This document shows positions 18,353-27,298 of a stretch of DNA of 64,000 nucleotides, in pieces. The translations under genes and the position numbers were made by a program. The notes under the pieces were generated by a model. That model made no database searches. It was not told the origin of the DNA and was given only the letters and a program-made list of their open reading frames with translations. Source of the DNA: an uncultured Oscillospiraceae bacterium (GTDB taxonomy: Bacteria > Bacillota > Clostridia > Oscillospirales > Acutalibacteraceae); NCBI GenBank assembly GCA_900540275.1, contig UQFO01000001.1:186001-250000 (forward strand), in the 5' to 3' direction. Numbering within the stretch: the first letter of the stretch is position 1; the number at the start of each line of letters is the position of its first letter.

Positions 18353-18907
18353 ATGAAAAAAATAATATGTGTAATCTTGTCGCTGCTTTTGCTTTTCGGC
18401 CTTGCGACAACGGCTGTTTCGGCGGAAGATTGGGGCGAAAATTTTTATCTCGCATATCACTACTTCGGTACAAATAACGGGTATGATATTTGTACCATAG
18501 ACGCCCTATTTACAATAATGGAGTACGAAGAAGTGATTGGAGGGTATTTATTCATGTCGCCCACCTTAAGCGCTCCAGAAACACGGCTGGCGCTGTATGC
18601 GGTAAAGGGCGACGAACAGATTTATATTAAGGATGCCTACGAACAAGGGCTAATTGATATTGGCGCGGTTGCGGAGATGGTAGATAATTTTTCCTATAAC
18701 TCTATTTTTTACTCTATTTATCCTTTAGGCGATACGGACTTGAATAAAAAATTGGAGGTTGCGGACACAATACAAATTCAAAAAGTCTTAGCAAAAATTA
18801 TTAAGAATCCAAGAGTGTTTAACTTGTATGACGTAAACCAGGACGGGGAAATCAATCTGGAGGACGTGCTGCTCGTGCAGAAAAAGATAGCAAAGCTGGT
18901 ACCGTAA
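18353..18907 (+). CDS. secreted protein with C-terminal dockerin repeats
   Basis: A 184-residue protein: signal peptide (MKKIICVILSLLLLFG, cleavage near VSA), a middle region of unknown function, and a C-terminal type I dockerin-like pair. The repeats are GDTDLNKKLEVADTIQIQKV and YDVNQDGEINLEDVLLVQKK, each with the Asp/Asn-rich calcium loop and following helix. The first repeat has Lys and Leu at loop positions usually taken by Gly and Ile, so it is somewhat degenerate. Dockerins bind cohesins on scaffold proteins or the cell surface; no cohesin gene is in the window. ATG 18353 has AAAGGAGA upstream, just after the peptidase stop. Confidence 0.78.
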   Translation: MKKIICVILSLLLLFGLATTAVSAEDWGENFYLAYHYFGTNNGYDICTIDALFTIMEYEEVIGGYLFMSPTLSAPETRLALYAVKGDEQIYIKDAYEQGLIDIGAVAEMVDNFSYNSIFYSIYPLGDTDLNKKLEVADTIQIQKVLAKIIKNPRVFNLYDVNQDGEINLEDVLLVQKKIAKLVP

Positions 18908-18942
18908 TTTGAGTTAAAAATTATAACCTGCTGCAATAACAA

Positions 18943-18988
18943 GAAAAAAGGGATGTCCGGCGCTTGTCCGGGCACCCCTTTTTTCTTT
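18943..18988 (+). terminator. terminator after the dockerin gene
   Basis: Imperfect stem: AAAAAAGGG and TCCGG on the left pair with CCGG and CCCCTTTTTT on the right. It ends in a T run. Confidence 0.7.
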
Positions 18989-19022
18989 TCAATTCATGGC
19001 GTCAGGCAGGCCGGTAATTTTT

Positions 19023-19051
19023 GTCATATTGGAATACGGCGGCGAATAGAT
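19023..19051 (+). promoter_or_regulatory. candidate sigma-E (mother-cell) promoter of sipL-spoIVA
   Basis: GTCATATT (19023-19030), 13 bases, then GAATAGAT. The upstream box matches the sigma-E -35 pattern known from Bacillus and Clostridium; the downstream box is a looser match to CATACAAT. Both downstream genes are known mother-cell genes in other species, which makes the assignment reasonable. Confidence 0.5.
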
Positions 19052-19113
19052 ATAGCTTAGAAACAAATACCGTCGCCGTGGGCGGACAGGTATTAAAAAG
19101 GAGAGATACAAAT

Positions 19114-20655
19114 ATGGATTATTCGTTGTCAAAAAAGTCTTTGTCTGTAAGCGAAACGGTATTTGAAGGATGTTTGGAACAGCCGATCGATCTCGATTTC
19201 AGCCTGCCGGACTACTGCCCGGATATCCAGCGCATTTTAAAGTGCCAGGCATATCCAAAAATCTTCACAAAAAATGTATCCGGCGACAGGCTCGACGTAG
19301 ACGGCGCGGCGGTCGTACGTATTCTTTACGTGGACGCGGTAAAAAAATCTGTGCGCTGCAGCGAGCACGTCATGCCGTTTACAAGCTCGTTTAACCTCAA
19401 AACCACGCCGCAGAACGCAGTCGTCCTTGCAAACGCCAAACCGGAATACTTGAACTGCCGGGCGTTAAGCCCCAGAAGGCTCGATATCCACGGCGCGTTT
19501 ACTGTCTGCGCGAAGGTCGTAAGCAAGGCGGAGAGGGAAAACGTCTGCGCTATCGACGGGGACGACGTACAGATGATGAAAGCGTCTTTCCCGGTTACGA
19601 CCGTCACGGGCAGCGGGCAGCAGCTCTTTACCGTTTCTGAGGACATCGAGCTTGGCAGCGGCAAGCCGCCGGTCGAATCTATACTTCGTACGGACGCAAA
19701 GGCGTACCTGACGGAGTGCAAGGCCATCACGAACAAAATGATGATTAAGGGTGATTTGAACCTCAAGGTGCTTTACCTTGCCGACCTCGATACCGGCGCC
19801 GTGGAGGTGCTCGATTATACCATTCCCATTAACCAGATTATCGACGCGGACGGCGTTGACGAAAACGCCTCCTGCGATACGGTGCTCGAGGTCATGACCT
19901 ACGACGTGCGCGTGCGCAACGACCTTTCTGAAAGCGACACGATTCTGTCGCTCGAAGCCAAGCTTTGCGCGACAGTCACCTCCTATGGGGAGGATGAGGC
20001 GCAGCTCGTTACCGACGCGTATTCTACCGTCTATGACCTTGACCTTACCTTCGGGCAGGTACAGCTGCCAAGGCTTATGACCATCATTAACGATACTTAT
20101 GTCAATAAAAGCACAGTGGAGTCAAGCTCCTCTGGAATTACCAAAATGCTCGACCTGTGGAATGAGCAGTGCACCGTCAAGGCGCTTGAGGAAAACGGCA
20201 GGATGGTGCTCACCGGCAAATTCAACGTGTGTATTTTGGCGCTCGACAGTGAAGACGCTCCTTTCTATACGGAACGCGCGGTAGACTTTACGTATCCGCT
20301 CAGCCTCGACGGCGAAATCAAAAACCTCATCGCGGCCCCGCGTGCGCAGGTGGTTTCCATCAGCTACCGCCTGGGCGACGGCAGCCAGCTGGACCTGCGC
20401 ACGGAAATCCAGTTGTCGGTCCCTGTATTTGAACATAAATCCACACGCGCCGTCACGGCGGCGTCGGCAAACGAGGAGCACCTGCGCCAGAAGGACGACA
20501 GTGTGGCGCTCACACTCTATTATGCCGGAGACGGGGAAAAAATCTGGGACATCGCAAGGGATTACTGCATCTGCTGCGACGCGGTCAAGGCGGAGAACGA
20601 TTTAGCGGAAGACACCGTAGCGCAGGGCAGGATGCTGCTCATACCCAACATATAA
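19114..20655 (+). CDS. sipL: SipL-like spore protein (DUF3794/SPOCS domains plus LysM)
   Basis: A 513-residue protein with DUF3794 (SPOCS) repeats, typified by the opening LEQPIDLDFSLPDYCPDIQR, and a C-terminal LysM-like domain (about residues 465-513: YYAGDGEKIWDIARDYC, ending MLLIPNI). This matches Clostridioides difficile SipL, whose LysM domain binds SpoIVA during spore coat assembly around the forespore. Here it lies 16 bases upstream of spoIVA, which supports the pairing. No signal peptide is present, so it acts in the mother cell cytoplasm. ATG 19114 follows AAAAGGAGAG; an earlier in-frame start would lie in the promoter region. Confidence 0.88.
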   Translation: MDYSLSKKSLSVSETVFEGCLEQPIDLDFSLPDYCPDIQRILKCQAYPKIFTKNVSGDRLDVDGAAVVRILYVDAVKKSVRCSEHVMPFTSSFNLKTTPQNAVVLANAKPEYLNCRALSPRRLDIHGAFTVCAKVVSKAERENVCAIDGDDVQMMKASFPVTTVTGSGQQLFTVSEDIELGSGKPPVESILRTDAKAYLTECKAITNKMMIKGDLNLKVLYLADLDTGAVEVLDYTIPINQIIDADGVDENASCDTVLEVMTYDVRVRNDLSESDTILSLEAKLCATVTSYGEDEAQLVTDAYSTVYDLDLTFGQVQLPRLMTIINDTYVNKSTVESSSSGITKMLDLWNEQCTVKALEENGRMVLTGKFNVCILALDSEDAPFYTERAVDFTYPLSLDGEIKNLIAAPRAQVVSISYRLGDGSQLDLRTEIQLSVPVFEHKSTRAVTAASANEEHLRQKDDSVALTLYYAGDGEKIWDIARDYCICCDAVKAENDLAEDTVAQGRMLLIPNI

Positions 20656-20671
20656 AAAGGAGGAAGTCACT

Positions 20672-22150
20672 GTGGAAGAGCGAAATATTTATCAGGACAT
20701 TGCCCGCAGAACAAACGGCGACATCTATATAGGAGTGGTAGGCCCCGTCCGTACCGGAAAATCTACGTTTATCAAGCGGTTTATGGATACGCTTGTCATT
20801 CCGAATATCGCAAACGACAGCCGGCGTGACCGCGCTGTCGACGAGCTGCCGCAGTCCGCCGCGGGCCGGACCATTATGACCACGGAGCCGAAATTCATCC
20901 CGGAGGACGCGGTTGAGGTGAACATCGGCGGAAACGCGACCTTCAAGGTCAGGATGATCGACTGTGTCGGCTATATCGTGCCAAGCGCCATCGGCTATAT
21001 CGAGGACGAACAGCCGCGTATGGTCAAGACGCCGTGGTTCGAGGATGAAATCCCGTTCAATATGGCCGCGGAAATCGGTACGAAAAAGGTCATTACCGAC
21101 CATTCGACCATCGGCCTCGTCATTACGACCGACGGTACCATCAGCGATATCCCGCGTGAGGAATATGAAGAGGGCGAGGAGCGCGTCATCAAGGAGCTCA
21201 AGGAAATCAACAAGCCCTTCGTCATCCTTTTAAACAGCGTACAGCCGAACGCGCAGGAAACGCACGTCCTTGCCTCTGAGCTTGCGCGAAAATACGGGGT
21301 ACCCGTCGTGCCGGTCAGCTGTATGGATTTAGACGAAAACGAAATCAAGCGAATTCTTGCCCAGATTCTGTTTGAGTTCCCAATTAAGGAAATCAAGGTT
21401 GATATGCCTAAATGGGTTTCCTCGCTTGAAAAGGAGCACTGGCTTCGGAGCAGCATCTTTACCGCTATCGTCAATTCGGCGCAGAACGCCGAGAAAATCC
21501 GGCAGGTGCAGGATATCACGCGCGACATCGGCGCGTGCGAGTATGTCACGAGCGCACAGGTCAGCGCCATCGATTTGGGGCAGGGGCACGCGAAAATTTC
21601 CGTTTCCCTCAACCAGACGCTGTTCTATAAGGTGCTTGGGGAGAAAACGGGCTTCGATATTCGCGACGAGGGCGGAATGCTCGACTGTATGCTGGAGCTT
21701 GCAACACTCAAGCAGGAATACGAGCGCATTCGCGACGCATACAACGACGTGAACGAAACGGGCTACGGTATCGTCATGCCAACAATGGAAGAGCTGACGC
21801 TCGAGGAGCCTGAAATCGTCAAGCAGGGCGGCAAGTACGGCATCCGCCTGCGCGCCTCCGCGCCGTCTATCCATATGCTCAAGACAAATATTACTACAGA
21901 GGTCACGCCAATCGTCGGCTCGGAGCAGCAGTCTGAGGAGCTTGTAATGTACCTGCTCAAGGAGTTCGAGGAAAGCCCGTCGAAGATTTGGGAATCGAAC
22001 ATCTTCGGCAAGTCCTTGAACGAGCTGGTTAACGAAGGCCTGCACAACAAGCTGACCCGTATGCCGCCGGATGCGCGCAACAAGCTCAAGGAAACCATCG
22101 AGCGTATTATCAACGAGGGATGCAACGGCCTTATTTGTATTATCCTTTAA
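20672..22150 (+). CDS. spoIVA: stage IV sporulation protein A (coat morphogenetic ATPase)
   Basis: A 492-residue protein close to the family's usual length. The N-terminal TRAFAC-like ATPase has Walker A GPVRTGKST (residues 24-32) and later IDCVGYIVPSA. SpoIVA polymerises with ATP hydrolysis to form the basement layer of the spore coat on the outer forespore membrane. The C-terminal end (LKETIERIINEGCNGLICII) is the conserved membrane-recruitment region. The start is GTG with GGAGGAAG upstream. It is co-oriented with sipL and ends in a strong terminator. Confidence 0.96.
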   Translation: MEERNIYQDIARRTNGDIYIGVVGPVRTGKSTFIKRFMDTLVIPNIANDSRRDRAVDELPQSAAGRTIMTTEPKFIPEDAVEVNIGGNATFKVRMIDCVGYIVPSAIGYIEDEQPRMVKTPWFEDEIPFNMAAEIGTKKVITDHSTIGLVITTDGTISDIPREEYEEGEERVIKELKEINKPFVILLNSVQPNAQETHVLASELARKYGVPVVPVSCMDLDENEIKRILAQILFEFPIKEIKVDMPKWVSSLEKEHWLRSSIFTAIVNSAQNAEKIRQVQDITRDIGACEYVTSAQVSAIDLGQGHAKISVSLNQTLFYKVLGEKTGFDIRDEGGMLDCMLELATLKQEYERIRDAYNDVNETGYGIVMPTMEELTLEEPEIVKQGGKYGIRLRASAPSIHMLKTNITTEVTPIVGSEQQSEELVMYLLKEFEESPSKIWESNIFGKSLNELVNEGLHNKLTRMPPDARNKLKETIERIINEGCNGLICIIL

Positions 22151-22164
22151 CCTAGTTTAGCAGA

Positions 22165-22198
22165 TATTCCCGCGCGGACACCCGTGCGGGAATTTTTC
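22165..22198 (+). terminator. terminator after spoIVA
   Basis: ATTCCCGCGCGG pairs with CCGTGCGGGAAT, followed by TTTTT. Confidence 0.85.
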
Positions 22199-22311
22199 GT
22201 TGTAAGAAACAGTATATATTGTGCACAAAATCTGGTGGGTTTTTATGGATATTATGGCATGAAATCTGACTTTTTTTCAATTTTATGTTGGTATTGTGCT
22301 ATTTCATCCGC

Positions 22312-22340
22312 TTGCAATTTTCCATGGTATTCATTATTAT
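22312..22340 (+). promoter_or_regulatory. possible promoter of the first amylase gene
   Basis: TTGCAA, 17 bases, TATTAT, followed by a leader of roughly 115 bases. Confidence 0.4.
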
Positions 22341-22459
22341 TAAAGGTAAGGGCGCTAAACGGTTCATTCGTTTTCAGGAGAAGACGTGCGGCAGGATTAC
22401 ATATGCCAGCGCCCGTGGAAGAGTAACATATTTACGGAAGAATGAAAGGAATGATTGCA

Positions 22460-24265
22460 TTGAAGAAGCTGACAAGCCTGCTGCTTGCCGTTTTAATGCT
22501 CTGCGGAATCGTCGTCTCGGCTGGCAGCTTGACGGCGGATGAGTCGCGGGCCGCCGCGGGGTACCCCCTGAGGAACAAAACTGACATGGAGCAGAAGCGC
22601 GGCGTTTATTATGAAATCTTCGTCCGCTCGTTTGCCGATTCGGACGGCGACGGCGTTGGCGATTTCAACGGCGTGACCGCAAAGCTCGACTACTTAAAGG
22701 ATTTGGGCGTCGAGGGTATTTGGCTGATGCCTGTGAACGAATCGAACTCCTACCACGGCTACGACGTGACGGATTATTATACCGTCAATTCCGACTATGG
22801 AACGGAGGCCGATTTTAAAAATATGCTCACAGAAGCGCACAAGCGCGGCATCAAGGTGATTATGGATTTCGTCATCAACCACACAAGCAGCCAGCATCCA
22901 TGGTTCACAGCGTCTAAGAACGTAAACAGCCCATATCGGGACTATTACACATGGGTATCCCCAAGCGACCCGGACTACAATCCGTCCGATACGTCCGCAT
23001 GGGGCTCCCGCGTATGGCAGCGTTCCGGAAACTACTATTATTATGGTATGTTTTCCAGCGGCATGCCCGACCTCAACTACGAAAACCCGAAGGTCAGGGA
23101 AGAGGTAAAGGCCGCCGCTAAGAAATGGCTGGAATTCGGTATCGACGGCTTCCGCCTGGACGCGGCGATGCACATCTACGGCGACAACGAGTACAAGCAT
23201 ATTACAGAAAGCCAGACATATAAGAACCTTGAATGGTGGAACGAGTTCGCGATTGCCTGCGAAGAAATCAATCCCGACGTTTACCTTGTCGGCGAGGCAT
23301 GGCAGGGCAGCGAGGCGCTCGCGGAATATGCCCAGCCGTTCGATACGAAGTTTGACTTTGCGTTCCAGGAGAACCTGACCGACGCGGTACAGAGGGAAAG
23401 CGCAAACGTAAACAATTCCCAGTCGCTTGCCGAGTTCTTACAGAACGTGCAGGAGCAGCATTACGCCGCCGACAGCAAGTACCTTGATGGCGTGTTCGGC
23501 TCAAACCACGACCAGAACCGTATTATGTCAGTCGCAAAAAATGAACAGCAGGCGAAAATGATTGCAAGCATCTACCTGACGCTCGACGGTAACCCATATA
23601 TCTATTATGGCGAGGAAATCGGCATGAAGGGCGTAAAGCCCGACGAACGCATCCGCGAGCCGTTCAAGTGGACGGCAGACGGAAGCGGCATGGACACCGA
23701 CTGGGAAAGCGCGTCTTCAAACCGCAGCACCGTGCCGCTGTCTGAGCAGATAAATAACCCCGATTCCATGTACAGCTTTTATAAAGAGCTGATTGCGGTG
23801 CGCCAGAACAGCACGGCACTGACCTACGGCAAGTTCGAGTCGGTCGATACCGGAAGAAAGACGGTTATGGGCTACATGCGTACGTCCGAGGACGAGAGCG
23901 TGCTTGTGCTCCATAACTTCTCCGGCAGCAGCATTACGTTCGACCTGGCGGCTGCTAACGGCGCGCAGACGCTCATGTCCGACAGCGGTCAATCGGGCGT
24001 CAGCGGCAGCAGCGTTACGCTCGACGGATATTCCAGCCTCATACTCAAAACCTCCGACGAGCCATTGAAGCTCGGCGACGCGACGGGCGACGGAAAAATC
24101 AACCTGCAGGACGTTCTGGAGATGCAGAAGCATATGGCGGGTATGCTGGTGCTGAAGGGTAAATTCTTTACGGCTGCCGACGTCAACGGGAACGGCAAGA
24201 TTGAGCTGGTCGACGTGCTTTCTGTTCAGAAATACCTGGCGGGCGTCACCGCGGAAGTCGAATAA
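22460..24265 (+). CDS. secreted GH13 alpha-amylase with C-terminal dockerin
   Basis: A 601-residue enzyme: signal peptide, (beta/alpha)8 barrel, small beta domain and dockerin. GH13 regions are clear: DFVINHTS, GFRLDAAMH (nucleophile Asp 234), LVGEAW (acid/base Glu 279) and GSNHDQNR (Asp 351). It should cleave alpha-1,4 links of starch or maltodextrins outside the cell. The dockerin (about residues 537-601) has two good calcium loops, GDATGDGKINLQDVLEMQKH and ADVNGNGKIELVDVLSVQKY, so the enzyme can dock on a cohesin. I prefer TTG 22460, nine bases after AAAGGA and matching the MKK start of the paralogue; ATG 22442 and 22451 are in frame but badly spaced. The neighbouring paralogue is a lipoprotein. 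Confidence 0.92.
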   Translation: MKKLTSLLLAVLMLCGIVVSAGSLTADESRAAAGYPLRNKTDMEQKRGVYYEIFVRSFADSDGDGVGDFNGVTAKLDYLKDLGVEGIWLMPVNESNSYHGYDVTDYYTVNSDYGTEADFKNMLTEAHKRGIKVIMDFVINHTSSQHPWFTASKNVNSPYRDYYTWVSPSDPDYNPSDTSAWGSRVWQRSGNYYYYGMFSSGMPDLNYENPKVREEVKAAAKKWLEFGIDGFRLDAAMHIYGDNEYKHITESQTYKNLEWWNEFAIACEEINPDVYLVGEAWQGSEALAEYAQPFDTKFDFAFQENLTDAVQRESANVNNSQSLAEFLQNVQEQHYAADSKYLDGVFGSNHDQNRIMSVAKNEQQAKMIASIYLTLDGNPYIYYGEEIGMKGVKPDERIREPFKWTADGSGMDTDWESASSNRSTVPLSEQINNPDSMYSFYKELIAVRQNSTALTYGKFESVDTGRKTVMGYMRTSEDESVLVLHNFSGSSITFDLAAANGAQTLMSDSGQSGVSGSSVTLDGYSSLILKTSDEPLKLGDATGDGKINLQDVLEMQKHMAGMLVLKGKFFTAADVNGNGKIELVDVLSVQKYLAGVTAEVE

Positions 24266-24278
24266 AATAAAAATAGAT

Positions 24279-24313
24279 ATTGCCGCGGCCGACTATGACC
24301 GCGGCAATTTTTT
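24279..24313 (+). terminator. terminator between the two amylase genes
   Basis: Perfect ATTGCCGCGG/CCGCGGCAAT stem followed by TTTTT. Its position suggests the second amylase needs read-through or its own weak promoter. Confidence 0.85.
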
Positions 24314-24339
24314 AAATTGGGACAGAAAGGGTACAGAAT

Positions 24340-25989
24340 ATGAAAAAATCAGTATCTGTTTTACTCAGCTTAATACTTTTAGCCGGCATTTTAACGTTTG
24401 CGGGCTGTACGCCCGGCGGCGAATCCTCTCAGCCGGATACACAGCCGCCGTCTTCCGCGGATTCCTCCGCGTCGTCCGGGGCAAACGCCAAGCCCGCCTA
24501 TGCGCTGCGGGACAAAGGGGATATGGAGCAAAAGCGCGGCGTTTATTATGAAATCTTCGTCCGCTCGTTTGCCGATTCAGACGGTGACGGCATAGGCGAC
24601 TTTAACGGTGTTACCGCGAAGCTCGATTACTTAAAGGAGCTCGGTATCGACGGTATTTGGCTGATGCCCATCAATGAGTCGGACTCTTATCACGGCTACG
24701 ACGTAACGGATTACTATGCCGTCAATTCCGACTATGGCACGGAAGCCGACTTTAAGAAGATGCTGGAAGAGGCGCATAAGCGCGGCATCAAGGTGATTAT
24801 GGATTTTGTCATCAACCACACGAGCAATAACCATCCGTGGTTCAAGGCTTCTAAGGATGGGGACAGCAAATATCGGGACTATTACACATGGGCTGCAAAA
24901 GACGACCCGGATTTCGATTCCTCCGACCGTTCTCCCTGGGGTTCCCAGGAATGGCATAAATCGGGAGACAGCTATTTCTTCGGTATGTTCTCAAGTGGGA
25001 TGCCCGACCTTAACTACAGCAATGAAGAGGTTCGCAAGGAGGTCAAGGCCGCCGCTGAAAAATGGCTGGAGCTCGGCGTGGACGGCTTCCGGCTGGACGC
25101 GGCTATGCATATCTTCGGCGACAACGAAAACAAGCATATCGAAGACCAGCTGGCAGAGAACCTCAAATGGTGGAATGAGTTTGCGATTTCCTGTGAAGAA
25201 GTCAATCCAAACGTTTATCTCGTTGGAGAAGCATGGCAGGGAAACGAGGCGCTTGCCGAGTATGCCCAGCCGTTCGACACGAAGTTCGATTTCGCCTTTG
25301 AGGAAACCCTGATGCAGGCAATTAAGAGCGAAAGCACAATCCACAGTACGTCTGATTCGCTCGCGGGCTTTTTGGAGGAGGTGCAGCGGCAGCACTACGA
25401 GGCCGACGGCAAATATATAGACGGGGTGTTCGGTACAAACCACGACCAGAACCGCATTGTGTCCCAGACCTTCAGCGAGGAGCAGGCAAGGCTTGTCGCA
25501 AATGTTTACCTGACGCTCGACGGCAACCCGTACATCTATTACGGGGAGGAAATCGGCATGCAGGGCGAAAAGCCAGACGAGCGAATCCGCGAGCCGTTTA
25601 AATGGACTGCAGATGGCAGCGGTATGGACACTGACTGGGAGGACATGCTTTCAAACGAGAGCACGACCGCGCTTTCCGAGCAAATGGAAGACGAGGGTTC
25701 TATGTACCATTATTATAAAAAGCTGATTTCCGTGCGCAAGAACAGTGAGGCGCTCTCAAAGGGCAAGTTTGAGGCAATCGACGCCGGAAGTGACGACGTG
25801 ATGGCGTACCGCCGCGTTTCGGACAGCCAGACAGTCTATGCCGTCCATAACTTTACAGACGAGAAGGCCACGGTTAAGCTGCCGGACGCCAAGGGCGGCA
25901 AGGTTATCTTTACAGGCAGCAAAAAGGGGACGCTTTCCGGCGATACCATTGCGCTCGACGCATATGCGAGTATCCTGATAGAGAAATAA
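24340..25989 (+). CDS. GH13 alpha-amylase lipoprotein
   Basis: A 549-residue paralogue of the preceding gene, with long nearly identical stretches (for example GVYYEIFVRSFADSDGDG). The N-terminus carries a lipobox (TFAGC, Cys near residue 23) and a Ser/Pro/Asp-rich linker, so it is anchored to the membrane rather than docked. Catalytic residues are Asp 253 (GFRLDAAMH), Glu 297 (LVGEAW) and Asp 369 (GTNHDQNR). The dockerin is absent; the protein ends after the C-terminal beta domain. It likely trims maltodextrins at the cell surface released by the dockerin enzyme. Confidence 0.92.
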   Translation: MKKSVSVLLSLILLAGILTFAGCTPGGESSQPDTQPPSSADSSASSGANAKPAYALRDKGDMEQKRGVYYEIFVRSFADSDGDGIGDFNGVTAKLDYLKELGIDGIWLMPINESDSYHGYDVTDYYAVNSDYGTEADFKKMLEEAHKRGIKVIMDFVINHTSNNHPWFKASKDGDSKYRDYYTWAAKDDPDFDSSDRSPWGSQEWHKSGDSYFFGMFSSGMPDLNYSNEEVRKEVKAAAEKWLELGVDGFRLDAAMHIFGDNENKHIEDQLAENLKWWNEFAISCEEVNPNVYLVGEAWQGNEALAEYAQPFDTKFDFAFEETLMQAIKSESTIHSTSDSLAGFLEEVQRQHYEADGKYIDGVFGTNHDQNRIVSQTFSEEQARLVANVYLTLDGNPYIYYGEEIGMQGEKPDERIREPFKWTADGSGMDTDWEDMLSNESTTALSEQMEDEGSMYHYYKKLISVRKNSEALSKGKFEAIDAGSDDVMAYRRVSDSQTVYAVHNFTDEKATVKLPDAKGGKVIFTGSKKGTLSGDTIALDAYASILIEK

Positions 25990-26011
25990 ATTTTAATAAT
26001 CTGTTGATTGA

Positions 26012-27136
26012 TTGCAAGGGAGTGAGCCGCGTACGAAAATTACAGTAATCGGCGGGGGAAACATTGGCACCTTGATGGCTGCGGAATTCGCTCACAAGGG
26101 ACATGAGGTGACTGTATACACTTCTCGGCCTGAACGCTGGAGCAAGAAAATAGAGGTGTATAACGCTGAGGAAGAGCTCCTGCTTACAGGAATTTTGTCA
26201 AAAGTCACAAATCATTTGCAGGAAGCCTTGGCGGACGCCGGGTACGTTTGGGTTGTAGTTCCCGCTCAGGCGTTTGCCGATTTAGCAAGGGATATGACGC
26301 CGCTTGTCCATGAGGGCCAGAGAATCGGCGTCGTTCCCGGCAGCGGCGGCGCGGAGTTTGCGTTTCAGGGCATAATTGAGAAGGGCTGTACGCTATTTGG
26401 GCTTCAGCGTGTACACAGCATTGCAAGATTGAAGGAATACGGCAAATCTGTCTATGAATTAGGCAGAAAGGCAGAGCTCCAGATTGGCGCTGTTCCGGCA
26501 GAGGAGGCCGCGGATATTTGCAGTATGGCGCAAAGCTTGTTCGATATGCCTTGTGCGGCTCTAAAAAACTATCTGTCTGCAACATTGGTTGCTTCTAATT
26601 CTATTTTACACACCACACGGCTTTATTCCATGTTCAAGGAGCATCAGGCTGGCGACGTATATCCGAGAAATTTCCTGTTCTATGAGGAGTGGACGGACGC
26701 TTCCTCTGAGATGCTGATTGCCTGTGACCGGGAGCTGCAGGAGCTTTGTGATAAAGTCCCGTTGGATTTGAGCGCCGTAAAGTCTCTGCGGGAGCATTAC
26801 GAAAGCCATACGGTAAAAGCTATGACGGAAAAGATTAGCGGAATCAGGGCGTTTAAAGGCCTGCTTTCTCCAATGAAAGAAGTGGAAAGCGGCTGGGTTC
26901 CGGACTGGTACTCCAGGTATTTTACATCCGACTTTCCCTTTGGGCTTAAAATTATTAAGGATTTGGCGGAAGTATTCGGTGTTCGGACGCCCAATATAGA
27001 CGTCGTATGGGATTGGTATATCAGAACTGCCTGGCAGGAGGATGTTAAAATTTTCAACATCGGGCTGGACCGAAAAGGCCTGATAGATTTGTATAACTTC
27101 CCGCACATGGAAAACGCCGTACCATTAAGGTCCTAA
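26012..27136 (+). CDS. NAD/NADP octopine/nopaline dehydrogenase family protein
   Basis: A protein of about 367-374 residues. The N-terminal Rossmann fold has VIGGGNIGTLMAAEFAHKGH, and the C-terminal helical domain is typical of opine dehydrogenases (region around KNYLSATLVASNSILHTTRL). Opine dehydrogenases reductively couple an amino acid to a keto acid; the substrate here is not predictable. The start is odd: the family normally begins MKITVIGGG, but the codon in that place is ACG (26033), 10 bases after AGGGAG. The frame's only standard start is TTG 26012, which has no ribosome site. So either ACG is used or an ATG was lost. A strong terminator follows the gene. Confidence 0.82.
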   Translation: MQGSEPRTKITVIGGGNIGTLMAAEFAHKGHEVTVYTSRPERWSKKIEVYNAEEELLLTGILSKVTNHLQEALADAGYVWVVVPAQAFADLARDMTPLVHEGQRIGVVPGSGGAEFAFQGIIEKGCTLFGLQRVHSIARLKEYGKSVYELGRKAELQIGAVPAEEAADICSMAQSLFDMPCAALKNYLSATLVASNSILHTTRLYSMFKEHQAGDVYPRNFLFYEEWTDASSEMLIACDRELQELCDKVPLDLSAVKSLREHYESHTVKAMTEKISGIRAFKGLLSPMKEVESGWVPDWYSRYFTSDFPFGLKIIKDLAEVFGVRTPNIDVVWDWYIRTAWQEDVKIFNIGLDRKGLIDLYNFPHMENAVPLRS

Positions 27137-27160
27137 GCTGCAAAATAATAAAAAGCTTTG

Positions 27161-27189
27161 GCCGCCTGCATTTTGCAGGCGGTTTTTTG
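27161..27189 (+). terminator. terminator after the opine dehydrogenase gene
   Basis: CCGCCTGCA/TGCAGGCGG with a short T loop, followed by six T. Confidence 0.9.
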
Positions 27190-27228
27190 CAGCTTGGCAG
27201 TAAAATCCCGCAGGTCGGTTTTAATCGC

Positions 27229-27256
27229 TTGCTTTGGGGGATATTCACCGTATAAT
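27229..27256 (+). promoter_or_regulatory. predicted promoter of the LytTR operon
   Basis: TTGCTT, 16 bases, TATAAT, about 43 bases before the GTG start. Confidence 0.6.
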
Positions 27257-27298
27257 AGAGCTGTAAGGAATCCTTGGACTGAAAGAAGGAGGGAGAAC

